A stretch of 64,000 nt of DNA from Isoetes taiwanensis (Eukaryota; Streptophyta; Lycopodiopsida; Isoetales; Isoetaceae): assembly GCA_021234155.1 (NCBI GenBank), contig JAJEKV010000049.1, forward strand, positions 4,373,487 to 4,437,486, written 5' to 3'. Shown here piece by piece: positions 46,053 through 57,469 of this stretch (positions are counted from its first letter, which is position 1; each line of letters begins with the position of its first letter). Position numbers and translations under genes: made by a program. The notes below the pieces were generated by a model that was not told the DNA's origin, ran no database searches, and worked only from the letters and a program-made list of their open reading frames with translations.

Positions 46053-47160
46053 GGATCACTTTCGTAAAGACATGCATTATCGAACATTTCTTTGAATAAA
46101 GATGTCAATGCCTTTGCCTTAATGTAGGGCATAGGCATTTGTCTACGTTCAATACAAAGGAAATCATTACATGTATCAAGGACTAAGGACGTCTATTTAT
46201 ATTTCAAGTTGATTTTTAGATATTCTTAAATTATAAGAGATTGCCCACCTTTTGTGGGTAGATCAACGATTTGTCTTGTGTATGTCTAGGTATAAGTATG
46301 TCTAGGTATAAGTTTAGTTGTGGTTTATGTCTTGATATCCAGCTTTAGAAGAAGATTTTAAGTATATCTTAGTTGTGGTTTATGTCTTGATATCCAGCTG
46401 GTATGCACATGTGCCTAAACTCTTGTAATCAATCTAGCGAGTAGCTTGAATGGATTTCTTGAAAGCTAAGAAGGTTTAGAGCCATCTTGTCCATTTGTTT
46501 GGAGAAAAGGCTTGCATATTTCTTTGTTTACTTGTACATTAGATGATTTACAGTATTGTCTCTATTTTCACCTTCTAATCCTTACATAAAGGTTGCTACA
46601 CTTTATCTCGTTCTTAAGAATTCATTGAGAACATGGTAGATGTTGTAGAAGTGCTCAATTTTCCATGAATCTGTCTGTAGCAGAATGCGGCTTGTTCATT
46701 GAATTGTGCAGTAAGTTAACTGACAAAATTTAATATAATTCCTTGACTTTTATTCTTCTTTGGCTTAAAGGCAAGGCATATCTGCTGGGCCATGTCTCTG
46801 CTTGCATACTGTTCGCTGTTCAGTATTGAATATCACATATGTAGCACATATAAATAAGTCAACTGAACGATCTTCTAAGTAAGTACTCAATAAAAACGTG
46901 AGCCAATTGTAACATGAACATGGGGGAGTAATGAACATGAACATGTAGGAGTAATGATAGATTAACTTAAATTGGCTTGGCACCAGTAGACATGCTTAGA
47001 GTTGTCTATCTCAGTAATTTTATACAATGATGTCCAGACCTGCTCTACAATCCTGTCGGTTTCTCTATCCAACCTGCATCCGAAATGTTTTGGCAGTGAG
47101 AACTTTTGGCTGAGATCTGACGAAACTTCAATTGAAGTCATCCTTGTAAGCTACCAGCCA
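46053..47160. other. no recognisable gene
   Basis: AT-rich. A 31-bp phrase beginning TTAGTTGTGGTTTATGTC occurs at 46314-46344 and again at 46369-46399. No domain recognised on either strand. Confidence 0.4.
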
Positions 47161-47183
47161 AACTACAGCTGAAGCATCAATCT

Positions 47184-48038
47184 ATGAGATATGTGCTCCA
47201 AAAGTACAAAATGAGTATGGTGTTGGAGTTTGAAGCGCCTAGCGGAATTCGTATTGGCGCCAACGATCTGCGGCCAGGTGGGATGCCGCCAAAGAAGAAA
47301 GGTTCGCCCTGCAAGGGCGACCTGATTGAGTACGAAGGGGACTCTGCCCACCTCATTACCCTCATCCAAGAACTTAAGGATGAAGTACTGGGATTGAAAA
47401 CTGAGGTAACATCGTTGAAAAAATCCTTGGAAGATGCACTCAGTCGAAATCAAACACAAAACATGGATTTGGCCACACCAGTGATTGATTCAATGAAAGT
47501 AGAATTAGCTTCTTCTCTGCAAAAGCCTATGACAGATTACACACAACAGATCCAAAACCTAGAAGCCAAGCTGGCATCTTTAGTTGCAGAGAATACTAAG
47601 GAGCAAATGCAGATTCATCAGGAACAGACTAGGGCTGAGCAATTAGACCAGGAACAAAGGGCACGAAATTTGAAAATTTCAGGCCTTTTAGAAACTGAAA
47701 ATGAGGACATGGCAGATACTCTTAGGAAGTTTTTCGGTGATGTCATGCATCTCCATGAACCAGGTTACATATCTGGCAGGAGACTTGGTAAACCAGGCTT
47801 CTTCACCAGACCGATATTGGTGAAGTTTCATACCAAAGATGCTCGTGACAGAGTCTTGCATAACAGAAGTGCTTTAAAAAATGAGAAAGGGATCTGGCTG
47901 GATCAAGACTTGACACCAGCCCAACTCGATGTCAGGAGAAAAGAATGGTCAAAGATTAAAGAAGCAAGAAACAATGGCTTCATTGCCTACCTGGACCAAA
48001 ATGGAAAGGCGGTGATCACCAATAGAAAAAGAAACTAG
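47184..48038 (+). CDS. LINE ORF1 protein (coiled coil, nucleic-acid chaperone type)
   Basis: 284 codons from 47184; a second Met at 47211 (MSMVLEFEAPSGIRIG) is an equally likely start. Residues 55-90 and 115-165 are heptad-rich (LITLIQELKDEVLGLKTEV; IQNLEAKLASLVAE), predicted to trimerise. Residues 165-280 read RNLKISGLLETEN, GRRLGKPGFFTRPILVKF, DARDRVLHNRSALK and LDQDLTPAQLDVRRKEW, the RRM plus C-terminal domain order of animal-type LINE ORF1 proteins. The frame is intact. The stop at 48036-48038 is followed in the same frame by the endonuclease. Confidence 0.85.
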   Translation: MRYVLQKYKMSMVLEFEAPSGIRIGANDLRPGGMPPKKKGSPCKGDLIEYEGDSAHLITLIQELKDEVLGLKTEVTSLKKSLEDALSRNQTQNMDLATPVIDSMKVELASSLQKPMTDYTQQIQNLEAKLASLVAENTKEQMQIHQEQTRAEQLDQEQRARNLKISGLLETENEDMADTLRKFFGDVMHLHEPGYISGRRLGKPGFFTRPILVKFHTKDARDRVLHNRSALKNEKGIWLDQDLTPAQLDVRRKEWSKIKEARNNGFIAYLDQNGKAVITNRKRN

Positions 48039-48563
48039 GGAAGCAGGGCCCTGAGAGTGTGCTTTTGGAATGCACATGGTCTGAATCAGTCAAAAGTAGA
48101 AGCTACAGCAGATTTATGGAGACATCAAGATCTATTGCTTTTCACGGAGACTTGGGAACATCAGTTTCGCATGCTGCCAGACATGGTTTTGAAATGATAA
48201 CACATACCTGGAACGAAAGGAAAATTGGTGCAGGGAGGGGCTTCGGTGGACTGGCAATCTACTGCAAGAAGCAAATAACAGATAGCATCCACGTTCTAGC
48301 ACAGGATTCAAATAAGCAATACATCTGGATAAAGGTAAAATCAGATAGGAAAATCTTATGCATAGCAATTTGCGATTTTGCTCCAAGCAATGCCAAAATA
48401 TATGCAGGCAACGAACTGGATAGCGAAGATCCATTCTGTAACCTGAGCATGGATATCATTAAATACAAAGCCCTAGGAGATGTTTTTATCATGGGAGACT
48501 TCAATGCGAGAACAGGGATTAAGCAAGCAAAAGCTTTTGAGAACATCCTCGATGTTCGTCTCA
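48039..48563 (+). pseudogene. LINE ORF2, endonuclease N-terminal part
   Basis: Directly after the ORF1 TAG, same frame: RVCFWNAHGLNQSK (metal-binding Asn), LLLFTETWEHQF (catalytic Glu), then a stop near 48197. Homology goes on one frame over: HTWNERKIGAGRGFGGLAIY and VFIMGDFNART (catalytic Asp/Asn). This part ends at LDVRL near 48563, where the minus-strand LINE begins. No ATG precedes the endonuclease in frame, so readthrough or reinitiation would be needed. Confidence 0.8.
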
Positions 48564-48639
48564 ATAGAATAGAATATGATTTTATCGTCCACGGAGACCA
48601 ACTGGCCTATGGGACCCAAGTACAAAGAGAGAGCAGCAG

Positions 48640-48720
48640 GCGTATTACTACCAGGATTAAAAAACCCCCGCCCCGAAGGGTTTTCGGGGGAAAAACCTTA
48701 GTAGCAATAAGGATGCTGAC
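48640..48720. repeat. imperfect hairpin in the 3' UTR of the nested LINE
   Basis: TATTACTACCAGGATT...CCCCCG pairs imperfectly with CGGGGG...CCTTAGTAGCAATA, with a tight CCCCGAA/TTCGGGG core. The same strand order occurs in the tail fragment at 57834. Confidence 0.7.
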
Positions 48721-49122
48721 ATACTGCACAGTTATATACATAATCACAAGCACATCTGAGGTTAATGTCGGACAGGGGGGCATAACTGAGTCCGCGTATC
48801 CATTACCTCCTGGAGGTACGATCCCAACAAGCCTATAGAGGCCGTGCTCAGTAGCTCATGCAAGGCCTGATGGGGCACAACTAACCGAGCATACCGAGCC
48901 CGGATATGCTCGTACGCCGGACAGCCCGGAGGGCGTGACTTTCATCCTCAATGGCGCCGCTGACAAAGATTGACGGACTCGTCCTCCACAGCGGCTCCGA
49001 ATCCATCTCCCTGTCTCAATGCGGAGGTGGTGTGCACCGTCGCGAATGGAAGCAATCACCTGCGCTTTTCATGGGTAGATGGGTGCAATGTGTAGTGGTG
49101 TGGGCCCCTCGTGAGCATGGGA

Positions 49123-50593
49123 TTAACCTCTTTGTCGATAATTTGCCACCTTGACATGTGACGGGGCCTCTGCATCCCAAAGCTTGGCCATGAAGCAAGC
49201 ATCCAAATCTTGCTTCAAGGCTTCAAGCGTTCCTTGGTGTATGCAGCGGTCCACATCCGTGTGCTGCACATTCCATAGCGAGAACCATTGGGCTTGCTTG
49301 TCTTTCCAGCAGGCTTTGAGTCGCTGCGGGCACATCGCCATTGCCAAAGCAAGGTTGGGCACGGGCTTCATCCATAGCCACCATCTTCTGGAAGTAAATA
49401 AGGTGACGTTCCAGCGCAGCCCTCTGTAATGGAAGGAAGCCTGTCTCCCGAGCAAGATCTGATATGGGACCGTGGATTTCACTCCCAAAGCCCGGCCAAG
49501 AAGGCCTTACGTCAGACTGCTCTAGATCGTTCCAAGTGGTGAGGGATATAACTGGCCCCCACACTTCTGCCCCATAGAGGAGGACCGGTTCAACCAAGGC
49601 CCTGAACAAGTGTGCCTGGTGACCCCATGCATACAGCTCTGCCTTGTGACTGTTGTTTTGCATTGCATACAGGGCTTTCCAGCCCGTAACCTGATGGATG
49701 CATCCCAGTGTGTGGTAGTAGAAAACTGAATGCCCAAATACTTATAAGATCGAGCCACCTCCACTACCTGCCTCGGTAAGTGAATGAGGGAAGGCGTGGG
49801 TGCCGGGATGATGGGACCAGCAACACCCTTGTCTTGGCCAAGTTAACTCTCATGTCAGTGAATTGGCAGAAAGTGTCCAAAGCGTCCAGGTGGCGTTGCA
49901 TGTCCTCTGGGGTATATGCGAGCAGGTCAACATCATCAGCATATATGAGTTGCCGGATTATGTGGTGCATCAACTGAGCGCCTCCCCCGTGCTTTCGCCT
50001 AGCCATTCTTCTAGCTGGTCAATGTACAAGCAAGAAGCGTCGGGGATAGAGGGCAGCCCCTGGCGCACCCCAATGCTACTAACAACGGGCTCCCCAAGCC
50101 CGGTGTGAGACGACCGGAGCAAGCCTCAGATAGTGCAGTATATAGCATTCTGCAAGTCGACGGGGGTCCCTAGCTGTCTCAATCTATCCCACAACTTATC
50201 TCGAGGCACTGTGTCAAAAGCCTTTGCGAAATCCACAAAGCAACAGTATAGATTCTGGCGTCGATTCCGGCTATCCTCTATGAGTGTTCGCAGAGTGAAG
50301 ATATGGTCAATAGTAGAATGCCGGGGGCGGAAGCCTGCCTGCGTGAGAGCCCGCACTTCTCCATCCTCTGCCCAAAGTGTCAATCGCCGCTCAAGAATCC
50401 CGGCAAGCAACTTGGCAAAGACAGAACTGACCATAATGGTACGATAGTTGGCTGGGCTATGGGGGTCCCCTGGGCACAACTCTTTTGGTAGTCCAAAGGC
50501 GGGGAAGCCTTCTTGCAATGCCCTGTTGAAGTCTTTGTGAGAACCCAAGACCATTGGGGGCCGCCCACTTGAGAAGCTCTCACAAGATACCAT
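49123..50593 (-). pseudogene. nested LINE reverse transcriptase, broken
   Basis: From high to low coordinates: LPKELCPGDPHSPANYRTIMVSSVFAKLL, FRPRHSTIDHIFTLR, LYCCFVDFAKAFDTVPR (first catalytic Asp), then (new frame, 50006-49764) LIYADDVDLLAYTP (YADD), MRVNLAKTRVLL, KYLGIQFS, and VLLYGAEVWGP. Order and spacing are those of a non-LTR polymerase. At least three frame changes; a stop interrupts after YCTI near 50126, which removes the usual PLSPTLF block from a continuous frame. Confidence 0.85.
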
Positions 50594-50599
50594 CCAAAT

Positions 50600-52240
50600 C
50601 TGTCGCCTTCCCGTTAGCGGAGGCGTTGCAGGCCCATTATGACATCCCCTTCAAGAATGACCCGGTAGGCCCGGCTCGCAGAGGGTACCGGTGCCCGGCT
50701 TCCCATTGGGTCATACCGCAAGTATCTCACCCATTGTTGGGGGTAATATTTCCCGTGGGTGGTGCGAGGCTTACTCAAGACCTTTCTCCGTAAGGCCCTA
50801 GGGTGGCGGTCTAGAAGACCAAACATCACATTCTTTGGTGCTCTGCAAGGTACACGGCTTTCTTGGTCTTGAGGAAGGAGCGGTATTGTGGGACGGCCTG
50901 TGAGGCGGAATGGTGGGGTCAAAGACTTGGCGGAGCCATCGTTTCAACTCCCGACATTAGATCATCGAACCCGGTGATTGCGAGGGAAGGTGATTGCAGC
51001 CCCGTGGATCGTCGAGCGGCCTCTCCCAAAGCATCCGTCCCCGACCCTCGGAAGGAGCTGGTTCACCGGGCCGTCTGGTTGTTGAAGTGTGGGGAGTTGC
51101 GACACTCGGCAGCTCATGCTCAAGCATCCTCGCATAGACCGCCCATGATCATAGTCCGGGCCGCAAACCGTGGTACATGGGGTGTTGGGGCAATGGGTGC
51201 TTTCGGTTGGACTGCCAATCTATACGCAAGAACGAGGGCTGATGGTCTGAGTCTACTTCCTCGTCCCGGCCACCTGTCCCGACACTGAAGCGAGTGATCA
51301 AGTGTAGGCATTGCTCGTCTGCTAGCACGTAATCCACCACACTGGTGCCGCCCCCCTGGTTCTCCTGTCTACAAGTGAAGCGGCTGGAGGGGGCCACCTT
51401 TGTGCCGACCAATTGCAAATGACCAAGTCAAAGATATCGCTTCAAAGAACAAGAGCGGGGCCGGCCATACCGTGTCACCTGGCTGTCATCTGATGCCCTT
51501 GGCCAAATCATCTCTGCGGGGTCCATTTGCAACACATCCTCAGCTAGAGGTGCGAATTTTGGGATCTTTCGTCTCGTCGTGCGCGCATTGAAGTCTCCAA
51601 GCAACATGACCTTGCCCAATTGTCTGTACTATTGTATGTCATCATATAGATCGACATAGGGCTCCTGCCTGTCCACATCCAAGTGCGTGCGGTAAAAGTT
51701 GCTCAAAGATGTGGGAAGCAGCAAGTCGCCACAAAGAGAGGGCTGCCATCGCCGTTTACGACTCGTACCTGTGTATCGGCAGTGCACATGCGCCTTGCAT
51801 AGGGAGACCGATTGGGCCAAGGGCCGCCGGTAGTAACACGCAATTCCTCCGTGTCCTCGTTTCCGGTGCACTCATTGAAGACGGAGTAGCGCTGGTATCC
51901 CTGGCAAATGGGTAGCTCGTGACCCAAAGATGTTCCCATGTTTCCATGAGGAAGATAAGGTCCATGTCCATGGCAACGAATTGAGATCATCCCCCTTCGC
52001 CATGGAAAGCCACGGCAATTCTGGGATACCACGCCGAGGCACGATCCCTATTTAGTGGCATGCATCGCCACTTCAGGTCCGATGGTAGTGGTGGTCCTGT
52101 GGGGAGCGGAAGATGTGGATGCACTGTGCCCGGGGCCCCCGGAGGGGACTCGAGGGGCGGAGTGCCTACATCCCCTGTTTGGCTGCTCGAATTCCCAAGA
52201 TCCTTCCCGGACCAGCCCCGCCCCTCCATGTCTCATGGGC
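50600..52240 (-). pseudogene. nested LINE endonuclease and linker, broken
   Basis: LIFLMETWEHLW (catalytic Glu; same TWEH phrase as the host LINE) near 51920-51960, RTHLDVDRQEPYVDLYDD near 51650, then KVMLLGDFNART at 51570-51615 (catalytic Asp/Asn). The end motif is read as DSDHQPSFLRI near 51230. Frames shift repeatedly. Upstream (52240-52040) a Pro/Gly-rich frame may be an N-terminal extension. Between 50600 and 51120 I see only GC-rich short frames, expected linker to the polymerase. Confidence 0.7.
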
Positions 52241-52479
52241 GGCCCCCGACTTTGGCCAGCTCACGCCGGGTCTCTTGTTGTGTGCTGGGGTCAAGTCCCG
52301 GTCAACGTACAGAGCCGTCCCCTTCAACTTCCGACCCTAATGCAGGATGGCCACCCGCTCTGGCACGCTCTCAACTGTGAAGATAACCACCCGGGGGCGA
52401 TCAGGGCGCTGAATTCCATGACGACTCGCCTTTCCAATGGTCACAGGTGCTGGGAACATCATCCGGTCCAAGATCTGTG

Positions 52480-55147
52480 TCTGGAGTCGGGAAGTGAGAT
52501 GTTCTCCAATGAAAATGAGGTTCCTCCCAGAGTATCCGAAGATACCATATCAAATGACACAGGAAACAAGTTGTTAGAGTGTTGCACAACATGTAACATG
52601 CAGATTGTTAATGGACTGGTCCAGTTCAAAAAATCCAAGGGATTCACTTGTGCTAATCATGCAGGGAGCAGCACAGTAGATTACCTTCTCGCACAGAACC
52701 TGGATATGATAGAAGAGTTTTACATTGGAAACAAGGTACCAGAATCAGACCACTCGCCATTGTATGTGAAATTCAAAGTGATTGCAGAAACTAGTAATCA
52801 GGAAACTCTTTTCCAGCCAAGATTGAAGATAGACTATTCCAGAAGTAAAGCATACCGTAAACTAGTAGAAGGCTTGCTGGCGGATATTAACCTGTCAGGG
52901 GATTTAGAAACAGACTCCAAACTTTTGACAGACTCTCTTCTCGATGCAGCTGGTAGGACATTTGGTTACACTAAGAAGCATGTTAGAGGGAGGCCGTGTA
53001 ATTCATGGTGGGACTCAGACTGCCAAGAAGCCAGATCAAAACTGCCAAGTAACTGCATCATCAAGCCACACTGGTATAAAAATCTGATCCGAGCAAAGAA
53101 ACGAGCCTATTTCAGGCAAAGACAGGTCGATTTGTGTGACAGACTCAAAACCGCTCCAAAGACTTTTTGGACAGTGATGCGTGACCAACCAGATAAGCAC
53201 AAACTTAGTTTAGAATCTCTGGCCAAATTGGTCAAAGATATTTATGAAAAAGACATAATCGAATCTATGCCCATCATGGTTACACATGCAGACATATTCT
53301 CAGAGGACGAAGTACAGGAGACAATTGCAGACATGGCCAACCACAAAGCACAGGATACAGAAGGTCTTTGCGTAGAACTGTTTAAATGGGGTGGTCGGAA
53401 AGCACTGACGGTCCTTACAAGCTTGCTAAACCAATGTGTCAGAGATGGTTTGCCATTTAACTGGAAAGTAAACAGGGTACATCCCATTCACAAATCAGGT
53501 GATAAGAAAATTGCAAGCAATTATAGAACAATTCTGATTGGAAGTGTGTTTTCAAAAATCCTAGGCTCGCTTTTGGAGGGTAAATTGAGTTCTTGGGCTG
53601 AATTGCATGGAAAACGATCAGACTTCTAGGCTGGTTTTAGAAAAGATCATAACACTTTGGATCATGCATTGGTGCTACGGGTTTTGATTGAAAAAGCAAG
53701 AGCACCGAACAGACGCTTGTATGTAGCTTACATAGATTTCACGAAAGCCTTTGATTCAGTGTCCAGGAAAGAGCTAGGCGCAAGAATGGAACGAGTCGGG
53801 GTTCCAAGTGAGATTAGAGGGGCGGTGTCTCAGCTCTACTCAGAGGTGCTCATAAAGTTAGGGCATGATTGCATCATCAGAAGCACAATTGGCGTATGCC
53901 AGGGGTGTCCGCTCTCTCCGACTCTGTTCGGCTTGTTCATTGACGAACTAGATGAATGGTTGAGATCACGTTCTCTGCTGGGCACTACTCTAGGTACTTT
54001 GATAATCCAGTTACTTTTATATGCTGATGATGTAGTTATGGTGGCAAGTAAGAGAAGCGTGCTGCAGAGCCACCTAGATATCCTGAGCTCTTTCTGTGAT
54101 GCAAAAGGCATGGAAGTTAACATCACAAAAACGAAGATTATGATCTTCGGGACGCGTGAGAGGCCAGAGTTCTCATATAAAGATAAAGAGTTGGAAACTG
54201 TTGACAGCTACAAATATTTGGGAATTGACTTTAGTTCCAATTATAGCTGGAAAGCATGTGTCAGCAGGCGGGTGGCAGGAGGCAAACAGGCGCTCTATAG
54301 CATGCTAGCCAAGTGCTCTAAGGCTGCTCTACATGACTGGGGGCTCAAAAAAATCTTGTTCAAAACATTGGTGCAGTCGGTGGTCTTATATGGCGTGCCA
54401 ATTTGGGGACCGAGTATCTCGACAAAGCTTTGGAACCAAGTTGAGCAGATCCAGCGGACTTTCCTGAGGTATGAGATGGGCATTAAAAACCAAATTCCAT
54501 ATGCAATCATGCTGGCTGAATCAGGTATGTTCCCTCTGGAATTGGAAGCATTGTTTCAATCCATAAACTATGTGAATAGGCTAACAGAACAGCCGGAGCA
54601 TAGAGTGGCGCATTTGGCATTTGCACATTCAGATCCAGGTTGGTTAAATGATTTGAAAAGATGGGCTGGAAAATGGGGCATCAATGAGCTAAACTGGCCG
54701 CATAACAAGGATGACGCGCGCTCCTTGCTGGAGAAACTTGCCATTGAGCATTTATGGGCAAATCCAGGTAGCAGGATGATCCATTATAAAGAACATGTTA
54801 ACCAACTGGATGAATACAAGAGCCAGGAATACTTGAATGCAAACATCCCCAGATCCTTAAAGCAGTTGATGGCCCGATACAGAACAAGCTCCCATAGGCT
54901 GGAATTGGAAGTAGGGCATTGGCGGAAGACACCAGTGGAAGAGAGAATATGCAAGCTATGTAATTTGCACAAAATAGAAGATGAGAATCATGTATTCACA
55001 TCATGTACAGCATATGCAGACATTAGAAACAGATTCAAAGTTACAATCACTGATTTTCGTTCTTTGTTTACGCTACCACACATGGTTGTGGGGCAATACA
55101 TAAGGGCGGTTGACTCACACCGTTCCCTTATGCTGAAATGTAAATGA
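52480..55147 (+). pseudogene. LINE ORF2, endonuclease end and reverse transcriptase
   Basis: The host LINE frame resumes as SEMFSNENEVPPRVSEDT, then STVDYLLAQ and ESDHSPLYVKF (endonuclease end). The polymerase follows: NRVHPIHKSGDKKIASNYRTI, a TAG at 53627 within SDF*AGFRK (single-base change from a Gln codon is likely), LYVAYIDFTKAFDS, GVCQGCPLSPTLF, LLLYADDVVMVA (YADD), MEVNITKTKIMIFG, KYLGIDFS and VVLYGVPIWGP. The C terminus has CKLCNLHKIEDENHVFTSC, a zinc-knuckle-like C-x2-C...H-x4-C. From 53657 to 55147 the frame is completely open. Apart from the nested insertion, one stop and one upstream frameshift, this is the best preserved LINE in the window. Confidence 0.9.
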
Positions 55148-55192
55148 CAAGGTATACAGGCTCCATGGCCTTCAGGGCCCAAAGAGAGCTAG

Positions 55193-55193
55193 A

Positions 55194-55240
<47 letters not shown>
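55193..55240 (+). repeat. (AAAT)12 tail of the LINE
   Basis: Perfect tetranucleotide run about 45 bp after the ORF2 stop; LINEs without poly(A) often end in such simple repeats. Confidence 0.9.
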
Positions 55241-55241
<1 letters not shown>

Positions 55242-55244
55242 CTT

Positions 55245-56150
55245 CTGTGCATATTTGGCACGAACAGTCAGATATTGGTAATATCTTCATTATGATGTCA
55301 TCAGAAAAGATCTGAGGGATCCAGAGGAGATTTACTGGTTATCTTGGAACTGATATGTGAAGGACTTACGCAAAATGGTCTTTTTCACATAAGGAACATG
55401 TCTTCTCTGCATGCTAAGCAACTTAGAAGGCTTTAGGTTATTTTTTGGCTTTAAAGCTCTACTGCTGGACAATGGTCTGAAGGAAGCTCTTAAAGATGAA
55501 CCATCTAAACTCTGCACATAAGCAAAACAAAGATTAAGAGAGAACAAAACAAAACCAAAGAAAAAAAGGGAAGAAAATTCAAAAAACAAAGGGAACTATA
55601 CACAAATCTAGAATGTCATGGAAAAGGATATATTGGAGAGTAGATGAAAAAGGATGTGCTTAAAAGATAACTCGGATGACAGGTTACTGCAGACAACCCA
55701 TTATTCCACACCAAATGAACTTTCCAGCTGACTGACTAAAGCTTCCCCTTTGCTCTTGTTACTATTCTTCTCTCTTAGATTTGGTGGTAATGTTTGCCAT
55801 GACTGTGTAGCTATGTTAATGACTGTGTAGCTATGTTATTGAAGAATACTATAAGGAGTGAAAACAAAGCATTTCCTGAAAACCTACACAGACTTAGGAA
55901 CAGAACAGGGGATAGAGGAGCCGTCTTTGGTGCAGGTTTTGATGCAGAAGCATCTTTGGTGCAGAGGCATGGGCACAGGGAAGGGATCCGGAACAAAGCA
56001 AGCTAGGAAACTCAGAATAGAGGAGCCAGGAGCGCCACACATCTGGCTTCTATCCTTGCATCTGGCTGCCCGCTTCTTTGAATATAGCCATGATTTTGCA
56101 AAAAATCCATGATTTTGGCAGAATAGCGGTTCTGCTGCTTCACAGAATAG
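55245..56150. other. no recognisable gene
   Basis: Short frames only. A 20-bp-class duplication (GACTGTGTAGCTATGTTA) sits at about 55801-55838. Confidence 0.4.
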
Positions 56151-56154
56151 CCAT

Positions 56155-56325
56155 GATTCTGCTTCTTCTAACTGCCGAGATGGGTTCTGCTTCTTGCTTC
56201 TTCTAAATGCCGACATAGCCAGAAGCTGCTTCTTTCTTCTTCTAAATACCCACATAGCCGGAATCGGCTTCTTGTTTCTTCTGAATGCCGCCATAGCCGG
56301 AAGCGGCTCTGCTTCTTCTTTCTTT
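56155..56325 (+). repeat. minisatellite, ~43-bp unit
   Basis: Three to four diverged units of GCTTCTTCTAAATGCC then ATAGCCGGAAGCGGCT. The minus-strand frame across it reads FRRNKKP / FRRRKKQ / FRRSKKQ, a by-product. Confidence 0.8.
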
Positions 56326-56389
56326 CTTACGCTATTGCATCTATAGATACGTGCTTTGCTTACTGGAGGAGGAGCTAGCAGCTCGAAGG

Positions 56390-56470
56390 TGCTACTGCCG
56401 CCCTAGCTCGAAGGTGCCCTCGCTAACCCTAGCCAAAAAAAACCCTAGAATCTTACGTGGCATCATCTCT
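56390..56470 (-). promoter_or_regulatory. telobox-containing leader-like sequence
   Basis: AACCCTAGCC and AAACCCTAGAATC within 56421-56447; on the minus strand these are CTAGGGTTT motifs typical of plant leaders. No associated gene found. Confidence 0.25.
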
Positions 56471-56548
56471 TCATTGATTTCATCAAATCTGGGCCGTCGA
56501 AAGTTTTAGGGTTTTATGCATGACATACACTAAAACTTTATAATAAAG

Positions 56549-56819
56549 GATGCAGATTTTGCCAATAAGGTAAAGAACTCTGCTATAGGAGATTTACCAT
56601 GCAGAATCAGATCATGTGCCCCTAATTATGGAGATCTTTGTGAATGGAAACTTTAGTATACCGGAACTGTACTTAGCCAGCAATACTCATGCACCAAAAT
56701 AAGAAGAAAAATTGCAGCACATATGTGAAAAAAATGTCAATAAAATACAATGGCCTTCTTGCGCAAAGGATATAGGTGATTTGCTTTCATCCTTATTACT
56801 AAGTGGTGCTATGAAATGT
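56549..56819 (+). pseudogene. LINE endonuclease-end fragment
   Basis: Matches 24660-24890 (and 31767-32000): GATGCAGATTTTGCC, GATCATGTGCCCCTAA, GGCCTTCTTGCGCAAAGG, AGTGGTGCTATGAAATGTT. Contains a ~35-bp gain near 56655. Stops where the hAT relic begins. Confidence 0.85.
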
Positions 56820-56821
56820 TC

Positions 56822-57460
56822 ATAAAAGTACTTCATTAACTCAGCGGCTCTTTCATGACCCTTTCTAGATATTCCTTGATTTAGGATACAAGCTGCTGCA
56901 TAGATTGGTCGATGAAGAAACTTCCATCTAGCATCCACACAACTCCAAAATTCCTCCAATATACCATTATCCACTCCCAAACAATTTGCGGATCTTGCTA
57001 TTTCTTCCTTTGCATAGTCCAAGGTCAAATAAACATCCCCAATGCATGGCTCATCACAATCTACCAAGGCGCAACATCTTCATCAATGGTCTTGTCAACT
57101 TGCAAATCAAGGTAATATGATTCCAAAATGCATCACTCTCTCCACGAGTGATGTACCTGCAAATTGCTACCCCATTCTCTTTGATTTGCCTCGTTTGTTG
57201 TTGCAGACATGTTTTCCATTCTTTACTAACAATACTTTGCTTCATGGCAGGTTTCACATAAAGAACACTCCTCTACTAATAATCTCCTCTACTGATTTGC
57301 AATTGACAGCATTATTAGTGGCAACCTAAACCACATGTTCTGCCACCTGGAATCTGTGACACCTTCAAGCAAGTGGGAAATATATGCACATGTTTTTTCT
57401 TGACCAGACGCATCCTTAGTCGAGTGAAAGACATTCCCTGTAGAGCTATAAATTAGAATG
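56822..57460 (-). pseudogene. hAT-family transposase relic (DUF659-type)
   Basis: Minus-strand frames give NVFHSTKDASGQEKT and LLEGVTDSRWQN (57450-57330), KPAMKQSIVSKEWKTCL (57255), SDAFWNHITLICKLTRPLM (57130) and then LVDCDEPCIGDVYLTLDYAKE with W...DARWKFLHRPIYAAACILN (57065-56880). The run of W-K-L-RP-LH-AA-LNP motifs is characteristic of the C-terminal half of plant hAT transposases with DUF659. Frames differ and stops occur; no ends were found. It adjoins the LINE fragment at 56819 without a visible target duplication. Confidence 0.75.
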
Positions 57461-57469
57461 TTAATCAAT

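Larger units (their letters stand above)
48564..52450 (-). mobile_element. GC-rich LINE nested in the plus-strand LINE
   Basis: Minus-strand endonuclease (51.4-52.0 kb) and reverse transcriptase (49.1-50.6 kb). The 3' end is at 48564: read on the minus strand it finishes GTCTCCGTGGACGATAAAAT followed by a (TATTC)-type tail. Clearly more GC-rich than its surroundings. Right (5') edge near 52450 is estimated from composition and from the return of the host LINE frame. Confidence 0.8.
47184..55240 (+). mobile_element. LINE retrotransposon with ORF1 and ORF2, interrupted by a second LINE
   Basis: ORF1 (47184-48038), ORF2 endonuclease (48039-48563 and from about 52480), reverse transcriptase (to 55147) and a (AAAT)12 tail at 55193-55240 are in order on the plus strand. 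About 3.9 kb of GC-rich, minus-strand LINE splits the endonuclease. Left boundary is approximate; I did not find a target duplication. ORF2 has one premature stop (53627) and one frameshift. Confidence 0.9.

Noticed and set aside
48570-48838. Continuation of the endonuclease frame past GDFNART (…NRIEYDFIVHGDQ…)
   Set aside because: This is the antisense of the (TATTC)n tail and 3' UTR of the nested LINE, not endonuclease.
52055-52480. Plus-strand start of a long frame (MACIATSGPMVVVV...)
   Set aside because: Chimeric: this part is antisense to the nested LINE and only joins the host LINE frame at about 52480.
55884-56294. 136-codon minus-strand Arg/Lys-rich frame
   Set aside because: It reads through a 43-bp minisatellite; repeats explain the open frame.
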